IMG/VR virus record: IMGVR_UViG_3300012950_000002
Span: 1-61,133 of that record
Direction: 5' to 3' (one strand)
From: a virus
DNA: 61,133 nt
The notes under the pieces were generated by a model. The model did not search any database and was not told where the DNA came from. It saw nothing but the letters and a program-made list of their open reading frames with translations. Both the position numbers and the translations under genes were made by a program. Shown piece after piece: positions 1-10,300 of this stretch. Within the stretch, counting starts at the first letter, position 1, and every line of letters starts with the position of its first letter.

Positions 1-3000
1 AGCGAAGTCTCCTGTAGCAGCAACAGCAGCAGTTCCAAGACCAAGAGTGGTTCTGGCAGCAGCAGCGTCGGCATCATCAATCAGGGTGCCACCGAAGGTG
101 CTGACAGCAGATGCGTCAAGTTTCCCAGTGATACCAGTGGCGACACGAGCATCAGCACGAGCATCTGTGTAGTAAAGGTTAGTGCCCTCTGCCAAATCTC
201 CAGTATCAGCAGCAGCAATACGTGCGTCTGCTCTTGCGTCGGTGAAGAATATGTTAGTAGATCCTTCAGTAACGTTATCAGTATTGATATCTGCCTGAGT
301 AACACTAAGAGTACCAGCACTGTGTGTGATACCTGTACCATATGTGAAGTGACCTCTAGTTCTTGTAGCAGTTGTAAATAGGTTTGTGGAACCTTCAGTA
401 ACGTTGTCTGTGCTAATGTCTGCCTGTGTTACAGAAAGAGTGCCAGAAGAATGAGTAATACCAGTGCCATAGGTGAAGTGACCACGTGTCCTAGCAGCAG
501 TAGTAAAGAGGTTAGTGCTACCTTCAGTAACGTTATCAGAATTGATATCGACTTGAGTAACAGATAATGTATAAGTGTTTGCAGCGTCGTCATAAACCTT
601 AGTAACGCCAGTGCCAGCAACGATTACAGCATTTAGTCTGTCATCAACACGCTCATCTGTGTAGTAAAGGTTAGTACCTTCAGCAAGGTCAGCAGTGTCA
701 TGGTTAGACAGAGATGCAATAGTTGTTGGAGTTGTGTATGAGAAGTCACCAGTAGATGCATTGTATGCAAGACTACCAGATGCACTCAGATGTCCACGAG
801 TCCTTGCAGCAGTAATGAATAAGTTTGTAGATCCTTCAGTTACATTGTCGGTATTAATATCAGACTGAGTAACGGAAAGAGTACCACTGCTGTGAGTAAT
901 ACCAGTGCCATATGTAAAGTGTCCTCTAGTTCTTGTAGCAGTTGTAAATAGGTTTGTGGAACCTTCAGTAACGTTGTCGGTATTGATATCTGCCTGAGTA
1001 GTACTCAAGGTTAAGATGTTACCTGCGTCATCGTAGGTAGCAGTAATACCTGTGCCACCAGTAATTAACGCATCAACTCTGTCGTCAACACGCTCATTAG
1101 TGAAGTATAGGTTCGCTGATCCTTCTGATAGATCATCAGTGTCGTGGTTAGCAATACTACCAACCTGTGACTGACCGTATGTAATCGTACCAGTAATGGT
1201 TAAGTTACCCTGAACCTCAAAGTCAGTAGTTGATCTGAAGTTACTAACTGTTAGTCTGTTAGTAGATGGGTTATAGGTAAGGTTAGTAGAGTCTGTACGT
1301 ACCTCAGTATTACCTGTATTCGAAGAAACGAATGCAGGATAGTAAGTTAAGTTTGATGAGGTAGTGTCTGTAATACCAACTAGAGTTGCAGTATCAGCAT
1401 TACCAGTCAGAGCACCAGTTACATTACCAGTGATCTGTCCCGTTACACCGAGTGTGCCACCGATGGTGGTGTTGGTTGTTACGTCAAGACTATTAGTTGT
1501 GGTTAATCCAGCAGCAGTAATGTTACCTGAGGTGGATTGTAGTTCTACCTTAGTTGTACTAGAACCATTCTGAAGTTTTAATGTCTTAGTAGATCCTCTT
1601 AATACAACATCATCTTTAAAGAGTGATGTACTGTTCTGTGTGATAGTTCCACTGAAGGTGGAGTTTCCATCTACATTCAGAGTGGTATCAAAGTCAACTG
1701 CACCTGTTACATTAAGGTCAGCAGTGACTGTTGTTGCTTCGTTAACATCTAGAGTACCGTCAATAACTGTGTTACCAGTTGCACCAGCAACTGTGAACTT
1801 AGTAGAGTTAACGATAATAGAACCACCGACTGTTACACCAGCAGTTGTGGTTAAACTGGAAGCATTAACTGTGGTCAGTGTGGAAGTACCCGTTACATCA
1901 AGGGTTCCTCCAAAGTTAGCATTACCAGAAGCACCGTTTAGAGTGATAGTAGTAGCAGCGTTAGGTCCTAAGAATAGATCAGAACCAACGTATACATCTT
2001 CGTCAACAGTTACACCACCAGCAGTTACCATCAAAGCAGCATTACCAGCTAGAGATGTTGGGTTGGTGTTATTTGTAAGAGATGTAAGTCCTGTGACTCC
2101 TAATGTGTTGGTAACATTTGTTGCTCCATTTACATCAAGAGTTCCTTGTATATCTGTGTTACCTGATGCTGAAGCAACCGTAAATTTATCCGTGCCATTA
2201 TCTAACTGAATCTTAAAGTTCTTATTGTCAGCATTCAGTATAAGATTGTCTTGGAAGGTAGCAACACCATCTACATTTAATGTAGTGTCTAGATCTACTC
2301 CCTGTGTGACATTAAGTGTGTCATCTATAGTTGTAGCACCCTCTACATTGAGAGTTCCTTGGATGTCAGTATTACCATTATCAGTATCAATACTGAATAC
2401 TGTTGCAGCAGATCCAGTCTGTACTGTAAATAATTTGTTGTCTGCCTGAACGTTTAACGAATCAGTAACCGTAGTTAATGCATCAACGTCAAGTGTTCCA
2501 TTTATAGTAAGGTTGTCATCAATTATAGTCTCACCAGTATTAGAATCTAAAGTAAGAGCACCAGTGCTAGTGCTAATTTCAGATGAACCGTCAACAGCGA
2601 TCTTAATGTTATCAGCCGTGATATCTGTGGATGTAATTGCTTGGTTAAAGGTTACTGTTCCAGTAACGCTATGTGTATCACCAGAAGCAGATCCAATAGT
2701 AGCATTTCCATCTACTTGGAACGTTCCATCTACCTCAGCATTGTCTGTGATGTGTACTTTACCACCAGCAGAGTCTAAGACAAGGTTCCCAGTAACTGTA
2801 CTAATTTCGTTACTAGCATCCACGCCGATCCTAATATCATCAGCAGTAATATCTGTCGAGGTAATGGCTTGGTTAAAGGCAACTGTTCCAGTAACACTGT
2901 GTGCGTCACCAGAAGCATTACCGATAGTGGCATTACCATCAACTGTAAGAGTACCATCGACTTTAGCGTTTCCATCAACATTTAGATTGTTGTCTACGTC

Positions 3001-6000
3001 TAGATCATCGGTGATATTAACTGTACCACCATCAGAGTCAAGAACTAAGTTACCTGTAGTTGTGCTTATCTCATTAGCAGCATCAACACCGATCTTAACG
3101 TTATCAGCAGTAATGTCTGTTGATGTAATTGCTTGGTTAAAGGTTACTGTTCCAGTAACGCTATGCTGATCTCCTGATGCGTTACCAATGGTTGCGTTAC
3201 CATCTACCGCTAGAGTACCAGCGATTGCGGTGTTACCACTAGAGGCAGCAACTGTAAACTTAGCAGTATTAATTCTAAAGTCATCAGTTAGATCGAAATC
3301 TCCTGTGACATCAAGGTTTCCACCGATAGATGCATCATCAGTAACAACTAGGTCGTCTCCAACATAGAAGTCAAGACCAACAGAAGCACCACCACCAACA
3401 ATAAGTGTACCTGTAGCGGCGTTAGTTGCGTTAGTAGTATCAAATAATTTTAAACTACCAGCATCAATACCTGATCTAGTTCCATCAAAGACTTCACTAG
3501 AGTTAGTTGCATCGTTAAAGAGTGCAAAACGTCCAGCAGAGTTATCCCAACCAAACCAACCTACCTTAGCAGAACCACCATAGTATCTGAACTCAACACC
3601 ACGATCCTTTCCATCATCAGAACCAGGAGCAGTATCTCCACCCAAGGTAATGATAGGATCATCTAATGTCACCACAGTGCTGTTCACTGTAGTTGTAGTT
3701 CCATGTACTACAAGGTTACCATCTACAGTAGCGTTACCACCAACAGTAAGGTCAACTCCAGTAGCAAGAGCGACGTTAGCATTAAATGTTGGGGTTGCGT
3801 TGACTGTTAGGGAGTCTCCAGAGGCATCACCAATAGTAGTATTACCATCAACTACTAAGTCACGGTTTAATAGGGTGTCACCATGAACGGTTAGAAGACC
3901 AACCGTTGCAGAACCCAGACCGTTCCTACCAATTTCAGTGTTACCATTATCAAAATCAATGGCAAACTGTGTTTGAGCTGCATTGTTCCTTATGTTAAAA
4001 ACTTTATTGTCGCTTTGGAAAATAACATCATCGTAGATAGTAGTTGTACCATCTATCGTTACGGTGTTATTCAGATCAACCGCACCATCTACATTGAGAG
4101 TGGTGTCAAAGTCTACTGTTCCATTAACAGTGATGTTATCAGTGAACGTAGTGACTGAGTTAACAGTGAAGACATCAGTATTGGCATTACCAATAGTTGT
4201 CAAACCACCGTTAGCGGTGAAGTTGTTAGCGAGTGTAGTAGCACTAGTTACGTTTAACGTACCTTCTATAACTGTGTTACCATTTGTGGAGGATACAGTG
4301 AACTTATCATCACTTCCATTATTGAGTTTTAACCACTTACCAGTAGTATCAATGGTTATATCATTATGGGATACGATGTCACCATCTATCTCAAGGTCTG
4401 CGTTAAAGTCTACATTACCATCAACGTTGAGTGTCGTGTCAAAGTCAACGCCAAGTTTAACGTTAAGTGTCCCCTCAGTAATTGTATTACCATTATCAGA
4501 ATCGACAACGAACTGAGTAGTACCAGAAGCATTCTTAACTGCAAATTCTTTAGAGTCTGCTTGTACATAGAGATTGTCGGTTACTGTTGACTCTAGTTGT
4601 ACATCAAGTGTACCTTCGATAACAGTATTACCGTTATCAGAATCAACTGTAAACTTATCTACTCCAGCAGCAGTCTGTATATTAAATGACTTATTATCTG
4701 CCTTAAGTAATACATTATTATTAACTTCTGTCTGACCAGCAACAGTTACTGTGTCGCCAATATTTACTTTTTCTGAAATACCTACACCACCAGTTACTAC
4801 CAGAGTCCCCGACGTTGTGGAGGTGGATCCTGTGTTTGTTGTGAGTGCGAGGTTGCCAGCAATGAGAGGAGCGTCAGTGCCAGAGAAAACTTCAGAGGAG
4901 TTAGTGGCGTTGTAGAGGAACCTAATCCCGCCAATGCCAGACCATAGGTTAGCGTTTGTGTAACTCTCGTCCCAACCGAAGAATCCGAGTCTTGCTTGTG
5001 AGTCATAATATCTGAATTCTATACCACGGTCTTTGTTATCATCTGAACCTGGAGCAGTATCACCACCCAGTGTAAATATAGGATCATCAATGGTAACAAC
5101 AGTAGAATTTACCGTGGTCGTTGTACCATCTACCTGTAAGTCTCCACGAATCTGAACCTTACCTGTTACAGCGTCATCATCGTTAGGATCCAAGATCATG
5201 GTAGCAGCAGTGCTACTTAAAGTATCATCTTGGAATTGGAATCCTTCTACATTAACTCTATTACTTACATTACTAGCAGATATTGTAATATCATTTTCAG
5301 CAGTAATAGTAATGTTAGCATCTCCACCACCAGCATTGGTAGATAAGATACTTAGATTTCTAGCAGAAGCATTGTTTTGTGTTAACTGGAAGGTTAGGTT
5401 GCCATCACCTGTCTTGTCAAGTGTCTGTGCAGCAGCACCATCTAGTGTAATATCTGGGTCACTAAAGTATGACCTTACATTGATATCAATCTCTCCAGCA
5501 CCACCGTCACCAGTATTATTAGCACCGAATAAAAGATTCCCTGAAGTATCGTTAATCTTGGCATAGTTTAGGTAATTAAAACCTCTATAACCAGTAGTTG
5601 ATGTTAACTCCTGATCTAAATCGAAGTCTTCTTTAGTATTCCCATCAGCAAATGATACTCTACTGTTCTGTAACTGGTTATTATCTACACCAGCATCAGC
5701 AATCTTAACGAAACCACCTTCATTACTACCAGCAGACCAAGCAGTTACATCAAAATCTTCTTGATCAAATGCTGCTAGCCCTTTCTGAGCACTTAGAGCA
5801 GATCCGAGATATCTCCAAGAGCCTGTATCGGAGGTGTCCGTGTGACTCGGTTCACCGCCACCAGCGTTAATAGCAAGGATAGCCTGATACAAGCGATCAC
5901 TTGAGTTTTTGACCTGTGCATTTCTTGTATATACTGTAGCATTATCATAATCTGCTGCTTCTGTACCTTGTGTGGCAGTAGCAATGGCAGATGTATTGGC

Positions 6001-6810
6001 AGCCGTTAAACGACCATATCTATCAACCGTAAAGTTGGATGTGTTAACTGTCTCATCACCTGAAGTTGCTGACACCAATGGTGTGTCTAAGTTACCAACA
6101 GGGTTGTAGCTACCCACAACAACAGGGGTATCTGCTAAATCAATAGTTGGGTTAGCACTTTGTCCAGTACCATCAGAAACTAAGATACGAGAAGCACTAC
6201 CAACGACCTGTCTATTAACTAGGGTGTCATCTGCAGAACGTGATATAAAACCAAATCCCGACATGGATGACAGAGATGTCAACTCACCGTTTAATGGTTG
6301 AGCGTCAGCAATACCATAAGCAGTTAAAGTTGTTGGAGTACTACCTGTAACAACACGACCTCTAGAGTCAATTACTAATTGTGTATATGTACCAGTAGCA
6401 GATAAATTGTTAGGATCGTAATGAGGTAATCCAGGTTGGTAGTTTAATTCTGCAGTAATATTGATATTTGCTGATCCATCAAAGCTAGCAGAACCAGACA
6501 TGTCACCTGTTAAGGTGAAACTACGTGCAGAAGCGAGACGAGTTGCAGTAGCAGAGTTACCAACGAGTGAAGCAGTAATGGCACCTGCCTCGAAGTTACC
6601 GTCAGCATCTCTTTTAACAAGGGTATTAGCAGTATTCGATTCTGTTTCTAGTGGACGCTCATACTTAAGTGAGTTCCATGGGGTTACACCATCTCCTATC
6701 TTCAGTCGAGAAGTATCTAATTCGATACCCAACTCACCCTGAGCAAGGATTGGGTTGACGTTAGCCCACTGCTGTGCACCGTCACGTCTTAATTGTATTC
6801 TATTTGCCAT
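1..6810 (-). CDS. giant tail fibre protein, C-terminus off the window (at least 2270 aa)
   Basis: An uninterrupted reading frame runs from ATG at 6810 to the first base of the window, exactly 2270 codons without a stop, so the gene continues beyond the left edge. The N-terminus (MANRIQLRRDGAQQWANVNP, then ILAQGELGIELDTSRLKIGDGVTPW split over residues 21-45) has the pattern seen at the start of many phage fibre and neck-appendage proteins. The rest is low-complexity beta-repeat fibre. It has many 'NVDGNATIGNASGD'-like units, two copies of a block with 'TLGGDTAPGSDD...DRGIEFRYY' and 'GWFGWD' (about 3470-3710 and 4850-5140), and a distal part with five copies of 'NVTEGSTNLF'. The role inferred is a long trimeric receptor-binding fibre or its shaft. 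It starts a new transcription unit, with a terminator and a NATAAATA motif just upstream. The actual adhesin tip is probably outside the window. A fibre identity is well supported; which T4 fibre it replaces cannot be said. Confidence 0.9.
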   Translation of the reverse strand, partial: MANRIQLRRDGAQQWANVNPILAQGELGIELDTSRLKIGDGVTPWNSLKYERPLETESNTANTLVKRDADGNFEAGAITASLVGNSATATRLASARSFTLTGDMSGSASFDGSANINITAELNYQPGLPHYDPNNLSATGTYTQLVIDSRGRVVTGSTPTTLTAYGIADAQPLNGELTSLSSMSGFGFISRSADDTLVNRQVVGSASRILVSDGTGQSANPTIDLADTPVVVGSYNPVGNLDTPLVSATSGDETVNTSNFTVDRYGRLTAANTSAIATATQGTEAADYDNATVYTRNAQVKNSSDRLYQAILAINAGGGEPSHTDTSDTGSWRYLGSALSAQKGLAAFDQEDFDVTAWSAGSNEGGFVKIADAGVDNNQLQNSRVSFADGNTKEDFDLDQELTSTTGYRGFNYLNYAKINDTSGNLLFGANNTGDGGAGEIDINVRSYFSDPDITLDGAAAQTLDKTGDGNLTFQLTQNNASARNLSILSTNAGGGDANITITAENDITISASNVSNRVNVEGFQFQDDTLSSTAATMILDPNDDDAVTGKVQIRGDLQVDGTTTTVNSTVVTIDDPIFTLGGDTAPGSDDNKDRGIEFRYYDSQARLGFFGWDESYTNANLWSGIGGIRFLYNATNSSEVFSGTDAPLIAGNLALTTNTGSTSTTSGTLVVTGGVGISEKVNIGDTVTVAGQTEVNNNVLLKADNKSFNIQTAAGVDKFTVDSDNGNTVIEGTLDVQLESTVTDNLYVQADSKEFAVKNASGTTQFVVDSDNGNTITEGTLNVKLGVDFDTTLNVDGNVDFNADLEIDGDIVSHNDITIDTTGKWLKLNNGSDDKFTVSSTNGNTVIEGTLNVTSATTLANNFTANGGLTTIGNANTDVFTVNSVTTFTDNITVNGTVDFDTTLNVDGAVDLNNTVTIDGTTTIYDDVIFQSDNKVFNIRNNAAQTQFAIDFDNGNTEIGRNGLGSATVGLLTVHGDTLLNRDLVVDGNTTIGDASGDSLTVNATPTFNANVALATGVDLTVGGNATVDGNLVVHGTTTTVNSTVVTLDDPIITLGGDTAPGSDDGKDRGVEFRYYGGSAKVGWFGWDNSAGRFALFNDATNSSEVFDGTRSGIDAGSLKLFDTTNATNAATGTLIVGGGASVGLDFYVGDDLVVTDDASIGGNLDVTGDFDLTDDFRINTAKFTVAASSGNTAIAGTLAVDGNATIGNASGDQHSVTGTVTFNQAITSTDITADNVKIGVDAANEISTTTGNLVLDSDGGTVNITDDLDVDNNLNVDGNAKVDGTLTVDGNATIGNASGDAHSVTGTVAFNQAITSTDITADDIRIGVDASNEISTVTGNLVLDSAGGKVHITDNAEVDGTFQVDGNATIGSASGDTHSVTGTVTFNQAITSTDITADNIKIAVDGSSEISTSTGALTLDSNTGETIIDDNLTINGTLDVDALTTVTDSLNVQADNKLFTVQTGSAATVFSIDTDNGNTDIQGTLNVEGATTIDDTLNVTQGVDLDTTLNVDGVATFQDNLILNADNKNFKIQLDNGTDKFTVASASGNTDIQGTLDVNGATNVTNTLGVTGLTSLTNNTNPTSLAGNAALMVTAGGVTVDEDVYVGSDLFLGPNAATTITLNGASGNANFGGTLDVTGTSTLTTVNASSLTTTAGVTVGGSIIVNSTKFTVAGATGNTVIDGTLDVNEATTVTADLNVTGAVDFDTTLNVDGNSTFSGTITQNSTSLFKDDVVLRGSTKTLKLQNGSSTTKVELQSTSGNITAAGLTTTNSLDVTTNTTIGGTLGVTGQITGNVTGALTGNADTATLVGITDTTSSNLTYYPAFVSSNTGNTEVRTDSTNLTYNPSTNRLTVSNFRSTTDFEVQGNLTITGTITYGQSQVGSIANHDTDDLSEGSANLYFTNERVDDRVDALITGGTGITATYDDAGNILTLSTTQADINTDNVTEGSTNLFTTATRTRGHFTYGTGITHSSGTLSVTQSDINTDNVTEGSTNLFITAARTRGHLSASGSLAYNASTGDFSYTTPTTIASLSNHDTADLAEGTNLYYTDERVDDRLNAVIVAGTGVTKVYDDAANTYTLSVTQVDINSDNVTEGSTNLFTTAARTRGHFTYGTGITHSSGTLSVTQADISTDNVTEGSTNLFTTATRTRGHFTYGTGITHSAGTLSVTQADINTDNVTEGSTNIFFTDARADARIAAADTGDLAEGTNLYYTDARADARVATGITGKLDASAVSTFGGTLIDDADAAAARTTLGLGTAAVAATGDFA
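190..1010 (-). repeat. five-copy 'NVTEGSTNLF' repeat in the fibre gene
   Basis: Near-identical DNA segments encode the peptide NVTEGSTNLFTTATRTRGHF or close variants, usually followed by a 'TYGTGITHSSGTLSVTQ' stretch. The copies lie near 240-300, 370-435, 500-565, 820-880 and 945-1010. They are interspersed with related 'DLAEGTNLYYTDERVDDR' units. The nucleotide similarity is high enough that recombination between copies, or assembly collapse, is possible. Confidence 0.85.
2560..3220 (-). repeat. three tandem ~240-bp repeats in the fibre gene
   Basis: Three consecutive units encode 'GNASGDxHSVTGTVTFNQAI', then 'TSTDITADNIKIGVD', then 'EISTxTGNLVLDS'. The copies share long identical DNA stretches, for example around 2620-2690, 2850-2920 and 3100-3165. 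They look like recent tandem duplications that lengthen the fibre shaft. Confidence 0.8.
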
Positions 6811-6846
6811 TTGTAAGTAACGCTAGCTAGTCACTGGTCTCTTGTT

Positions 6847-6854
6847 TATTTATG
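6847..6854 (-). promoter_or_regulatory. late-promoter-like NATAAATA motif upstream of the fibre gene
   Basis: The minus strand reads CATAAATA, 37 bases upstream of the fibre ATG and immediately after the terminator hairpin. T4 late promoters use TATAAATA, and T4-like cyanophages are described with NATAAATA. The position between a terminator and a start codon makes a functional late promoter likely. Confidence 0.65.
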
Positions 6855-6858
6855 CTAC

Positions 6859-6882
6859 AAAAAAGAGTCCCAGAGGGACTCT
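6859..6882 (-). terminator. intrinsic terminator after the 2454-aa protein operon
   Basis: On the minus strand AGAGTCCC, loop TCT, GGGACTCT is followed by a run of T. The stem is 8 bp and perfect (6864-6871 paired with 6875-6882) with a three-base loop, and the opposite strand has six A from 6859 to 6864. It lies just after the stop codon at 6887 and just before the next promoter motif. Confidence 0.9.
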
Positions 6883-6886
6883 AGGT

Positions 6887-7114
6887 TTATTCAGTTGTGG
6901 TCTCAGCTGGAGTCTCCGCTGGAGGTTCCTCTGCAGGGGGATGTAAGTATTCCAAAGTTTCTATTGCTCCCAAGAGTTTTAGAGCAGTAGATTCATTATC
7001 CCGAATCTTTTGTTGTAATTTTTGAGTCTCCCCTTGGAGAGTGTTGTACCGATCTCTGAACTGTTGTAGTAGTTCATCTGGGGATTGTTGCTCCGTCACG
7101 TCAGCAGGCATCAT
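6887..7114 (-). CDS. small coiled-coil protein with Pro/Glu-rich tail (75 aa)
   Basis: The protein is not recognised as a named family. The central part (residues about 10-55, 'LLQQFRDRYNTLQGETQKLQ' onward) has heptad-like spacing of Leu and Ile and many charged residues, so a coiled coil is likely. The last 18 residues are Pro/Glu/Thr-rich (PPAEEPPAETPAETTTE) and probably disordered. The ATG at 7114 overlaps the TGA of the upstream gene (ATGA), which indicates translational coupling. It is the last gene before a strong terminator and lies directly between two giant virion or fibre genes. A role as a fibre or baseplate assembly chaperone would fit the position but is only inferred. Confidence 0.8.
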   Translation of the reverse strand: MMPADVTEQQSPDELLQQFRDRYNTLQGETQKLQQKIRDNESTALKLLGAIETLEYLHPPAEEPPAETPAETTTE

Positions 7115-7362
7115 TGTTTCTCCTTTACTAATTGCAATAGTAGTCCTTTTATGTCAGACATATCTGATTTTAGTCCATTCACTTCCTTTTGTAAAGAGGT
7201 GAAAAGAGTTTTAGATTTTTGTCTTTCATTATAAGACTGCATGTATTTAGAGTACTCATCTGTATCGGTCATTACGATAGCATTGGACTCTGTATCCCTA
7301 CAGTATCCTTTGTTTTCATCACCCTCGACGGGTACAAATCTTTTCCCAGTAAAAGCAGTCAT
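7111..7362 (-). CDS. small coiled-coil protein (83 aa)
   Basis: Function unknown. The N-terminal 35 residues contain a compact segment (MTAFTGKRFVPVEGDENKGY, with one Cys soon after at 'YCRD'). The C-terminal half (from about residue 48, 'TLFTSLQKEVNGLKSDMSDI') is amphipathic and probably a coiled coil. The start ATG overlaps the stop of the 2454-residue protein gene (TAATG), and its own stop overlaps the next gene's start. The three genes therefore form a coupled unit. Both small proteins being helical and adjacent suggests that they could pair, but nothing in the sequence proves it. Confidence 0.8.
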   Translation of the reverse strand: MTAFTGKRFVPVEGDENKGYCRDTESNAIVMTDTDEYSKYMQSYNERQKSKTLFTSLQKEVNGLKSDMSDIKGLLLQLVKEKQ

Positions 7363-10300
7363 TATGAAGCAAATGCAATGGCACGGAAGTCTTTAATAAG
7401 AGGGACTTTTGCTTGACTGGTAGACTTCATAACAATCTTAATCTGGAATGCTTGGAATTCCTCACCCTCTACAGTGTACTCAAAATCTTCCCACTCTTCC
7501 TCACCAATATTAGTAGATCCAACATCAGGAATAGGTATAGAAACAAAACCAATGTCACGCATTGCCTTATCAGATCCTGGTTTCTGTACTCTATAATAGA
7601 GTGATATGCTAGAGTCACCAAATCTCTGCATAGCAACCATCACTTTGATGGAGCGAGAGATGTTGGACAGTTTAGCAGTCTTAGTCAAGTAAACTGCTTC
7701 GTTCTGATCACCAGATGGGAGTAGAGAAACATTAGCAGTAGTATCAATCTCAGACTGAAGTCCTAAGACTTGAGAACCACCTGACCAATTGTTGATCCTA
7801 TTACTTGTGGTAATAGCAGACACACGGTCTAGATCAATAACTGGAGTAAGGTTTGTCTTCTCAGTTTGCATATCAACTCTCATGATGAAGGACTTATTAC
7901 CTTCTAATTTATTATCTTCATTGATCTGTGAACAAATAATCCTTGGATTATCATAGACATTCTCTTCATTAATCTGAATGATATCGTATGTACCATTGTT
8001 GATAAATGATGCTTGGTCAGCAATAGTACCACCACTACCGATTGATGTACCAGAAGTAGTATTAACAGATGCTTGGATGGAGGTCTCCTTAAAGTTCATC
8101 ACTTGGATGGTAGGAGTAATCAACTCGAACGGTACGTTCTGAGTTGCAGTAGTACCAGCACCACCTGCACGAATACCAACACTAGAAATAGAAGTAGTTG
8201 CTAATGTATAAGAGTCAAGTGTAGGATCATCTATAGCAGTATGAACCTTATTAATTTCAGTCAAAGGAATACCGTCAAGGTTGTAGCAGTAAACTACACT
8301 ACCTGATGGCCATTCTTTTGCTGTAGTTGATGCTGATCCTCTACCAGAGGTAGCAACAGTGATGGTAGTACCAGTGTCATTAATTGCACTGTATGCAATA
8401 ATTTCATGATCTGGTTCCCAGTTTCTCCATGCTTCAGTTGCTTCATCTTCTCCAGGGATAGCAGACATTGGAGTCGCTTCTGAAGCAGCAACGATCTTAA
8501 TGTAACCTTGGTTAGTGTTACCGATGTTCTGACCATTAATAATCTTATGGAAACCACCTGCTTCCTGAGTACTAATAGAAGTTGCTGTAGATGAAAGAGT
8601 AGATGTTAATGTTGTTGATGGTACTTCAGACTCAACACCAGTAATCGTTACATTGTTAGAACGATTGTGCATACCATGATTAGGATGGAAGATCTGAATC
8701 TTCTTATCACCAGTCCTAGGTGCAGGTGTTAAAGCGGGGTAGGCGGTATAGCTGTCACCACCGTAGGTAGCACTAGACAAAGTACCAGAAACTCCGCCAG
8801 GTTCTGATAGGGTGTCGTTTGATACATCAAACTGACTGTCAACATAATTCGCTGTAATAGTTGATGTTCCACTTACATAATTGGTTACGACTGCAGTTGC
8901 ACCAGACGACGAACCTGTGATTACATCACCAACCTCAAATACACCGTTGTTAACAGTGGACATGACTATGGTTGCAGTACCCTGTGAAGACTTAAGACTC
9001 TGGAAGGGGTCACCATTACCATCAATGAAACCTTGAGCAAACGTTCCGACAATATCTGTTGCCAGTATGGTCTGTGGGTTTGCAGCAGCATCAAATTCTA
9101 CAACAGTTGCCGAAGCAGTTGATGGGTTCTGAATAATACGAGCACCAACTGTAAAATTATAAGATGTGCCTGTAGGTAAGGTGATTAACTGTTTTGGTTT
9201 AATCGTTGTTACAGCATTATTTACCAAACTTAATATTCCGTCATTTGCCAGACCTAGTTTGGTGTTATTAAAGATAGCACGACCTGTAACACTCGTGTCG
9301 AACTGTGCTCGATATAAGGAGAATTTCATATCCTCATACTGGTCAGCAGTCCATGTAGATGCGTTCTGCGATTTAAACAGAACACCAGCATATGGCTGCT
9401 CAGATATAGTTCTAGTACCAGTGATATCAATATCACCCATCCTAGATATCCACACCTTATACTCGTTAGAGTCAGAGAACAGTACGAAACAATGCTCTTC
9501 TGATGATGGAATATAAACAGGAGCAGGGAATGTGAACTTAGTTGCAATAGAAGCGTTCTCAGATATTTCTATATTTGATGGTTCTATAGTAACGTCAGAG
9601 AAAGGTAAGATATCCTTAGTTGGATAACCATTCTCCATAGGACGTATCTGCATAGAGATAGGAATGTTACTATCTTTAGTACCGAAGTAGATATCTACAC
9701 CAGTAACAAATGTACCACCCTCTTCCTCAAGCAAGAATGATTGTGCAAGTGGATCCCACCAACCAACCTGTCTGACATTGGTACGAACAGAACGAACTGT
9801 CCGACGATCACTAACAGTATCTCTAACAATCTGTGCATTTCTAACAGCAAGTACGTTTTCCTGTACAGTATTAAGTGTACCTCTTGCTGTATATTCTGCC
9901 TCAGCAGCTGAGTCAACTGCACCAGGAAGTCTACTATCTGTGTCGGAAGACGATAGACGGAAGACCCTACTACCAGTTGCCCAACGTGGGTTAGAACTGT
10001 TCTGTGGGTTAGGTATAAAGAATATACCATTCATATTACCAGTCAAGTCTGACATCAGACGGCGGTCTTTAACAACAGCACGTGCACCTGAGGTCTGACC
10101 TACAAGGATCTCACCAATGGTAATGTTACCATAGTAATCAGGAGATACAGTCCTTGCCATCACTTCAGTATCAACGTTTATGATATCAGTCTGTGATGCA
10201 TATGAGTCAGGTAATAGACTATTTGTCTGACTATATGGATTAGTGCGTAATCCACTGTTAGGAGCAGAGACTTTAAATCTTGATCCAGATGTTACACCAA

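Noticed and set aside
1364-6742. Several plus-strand open frames across the left 7 kb
   Set aside because: They are antisense shadows of the uninterrupted minus-strand fibre frame, rich in Val, Ser, Thr and Pro from the complement of Asn/Gly/Thr repeats.
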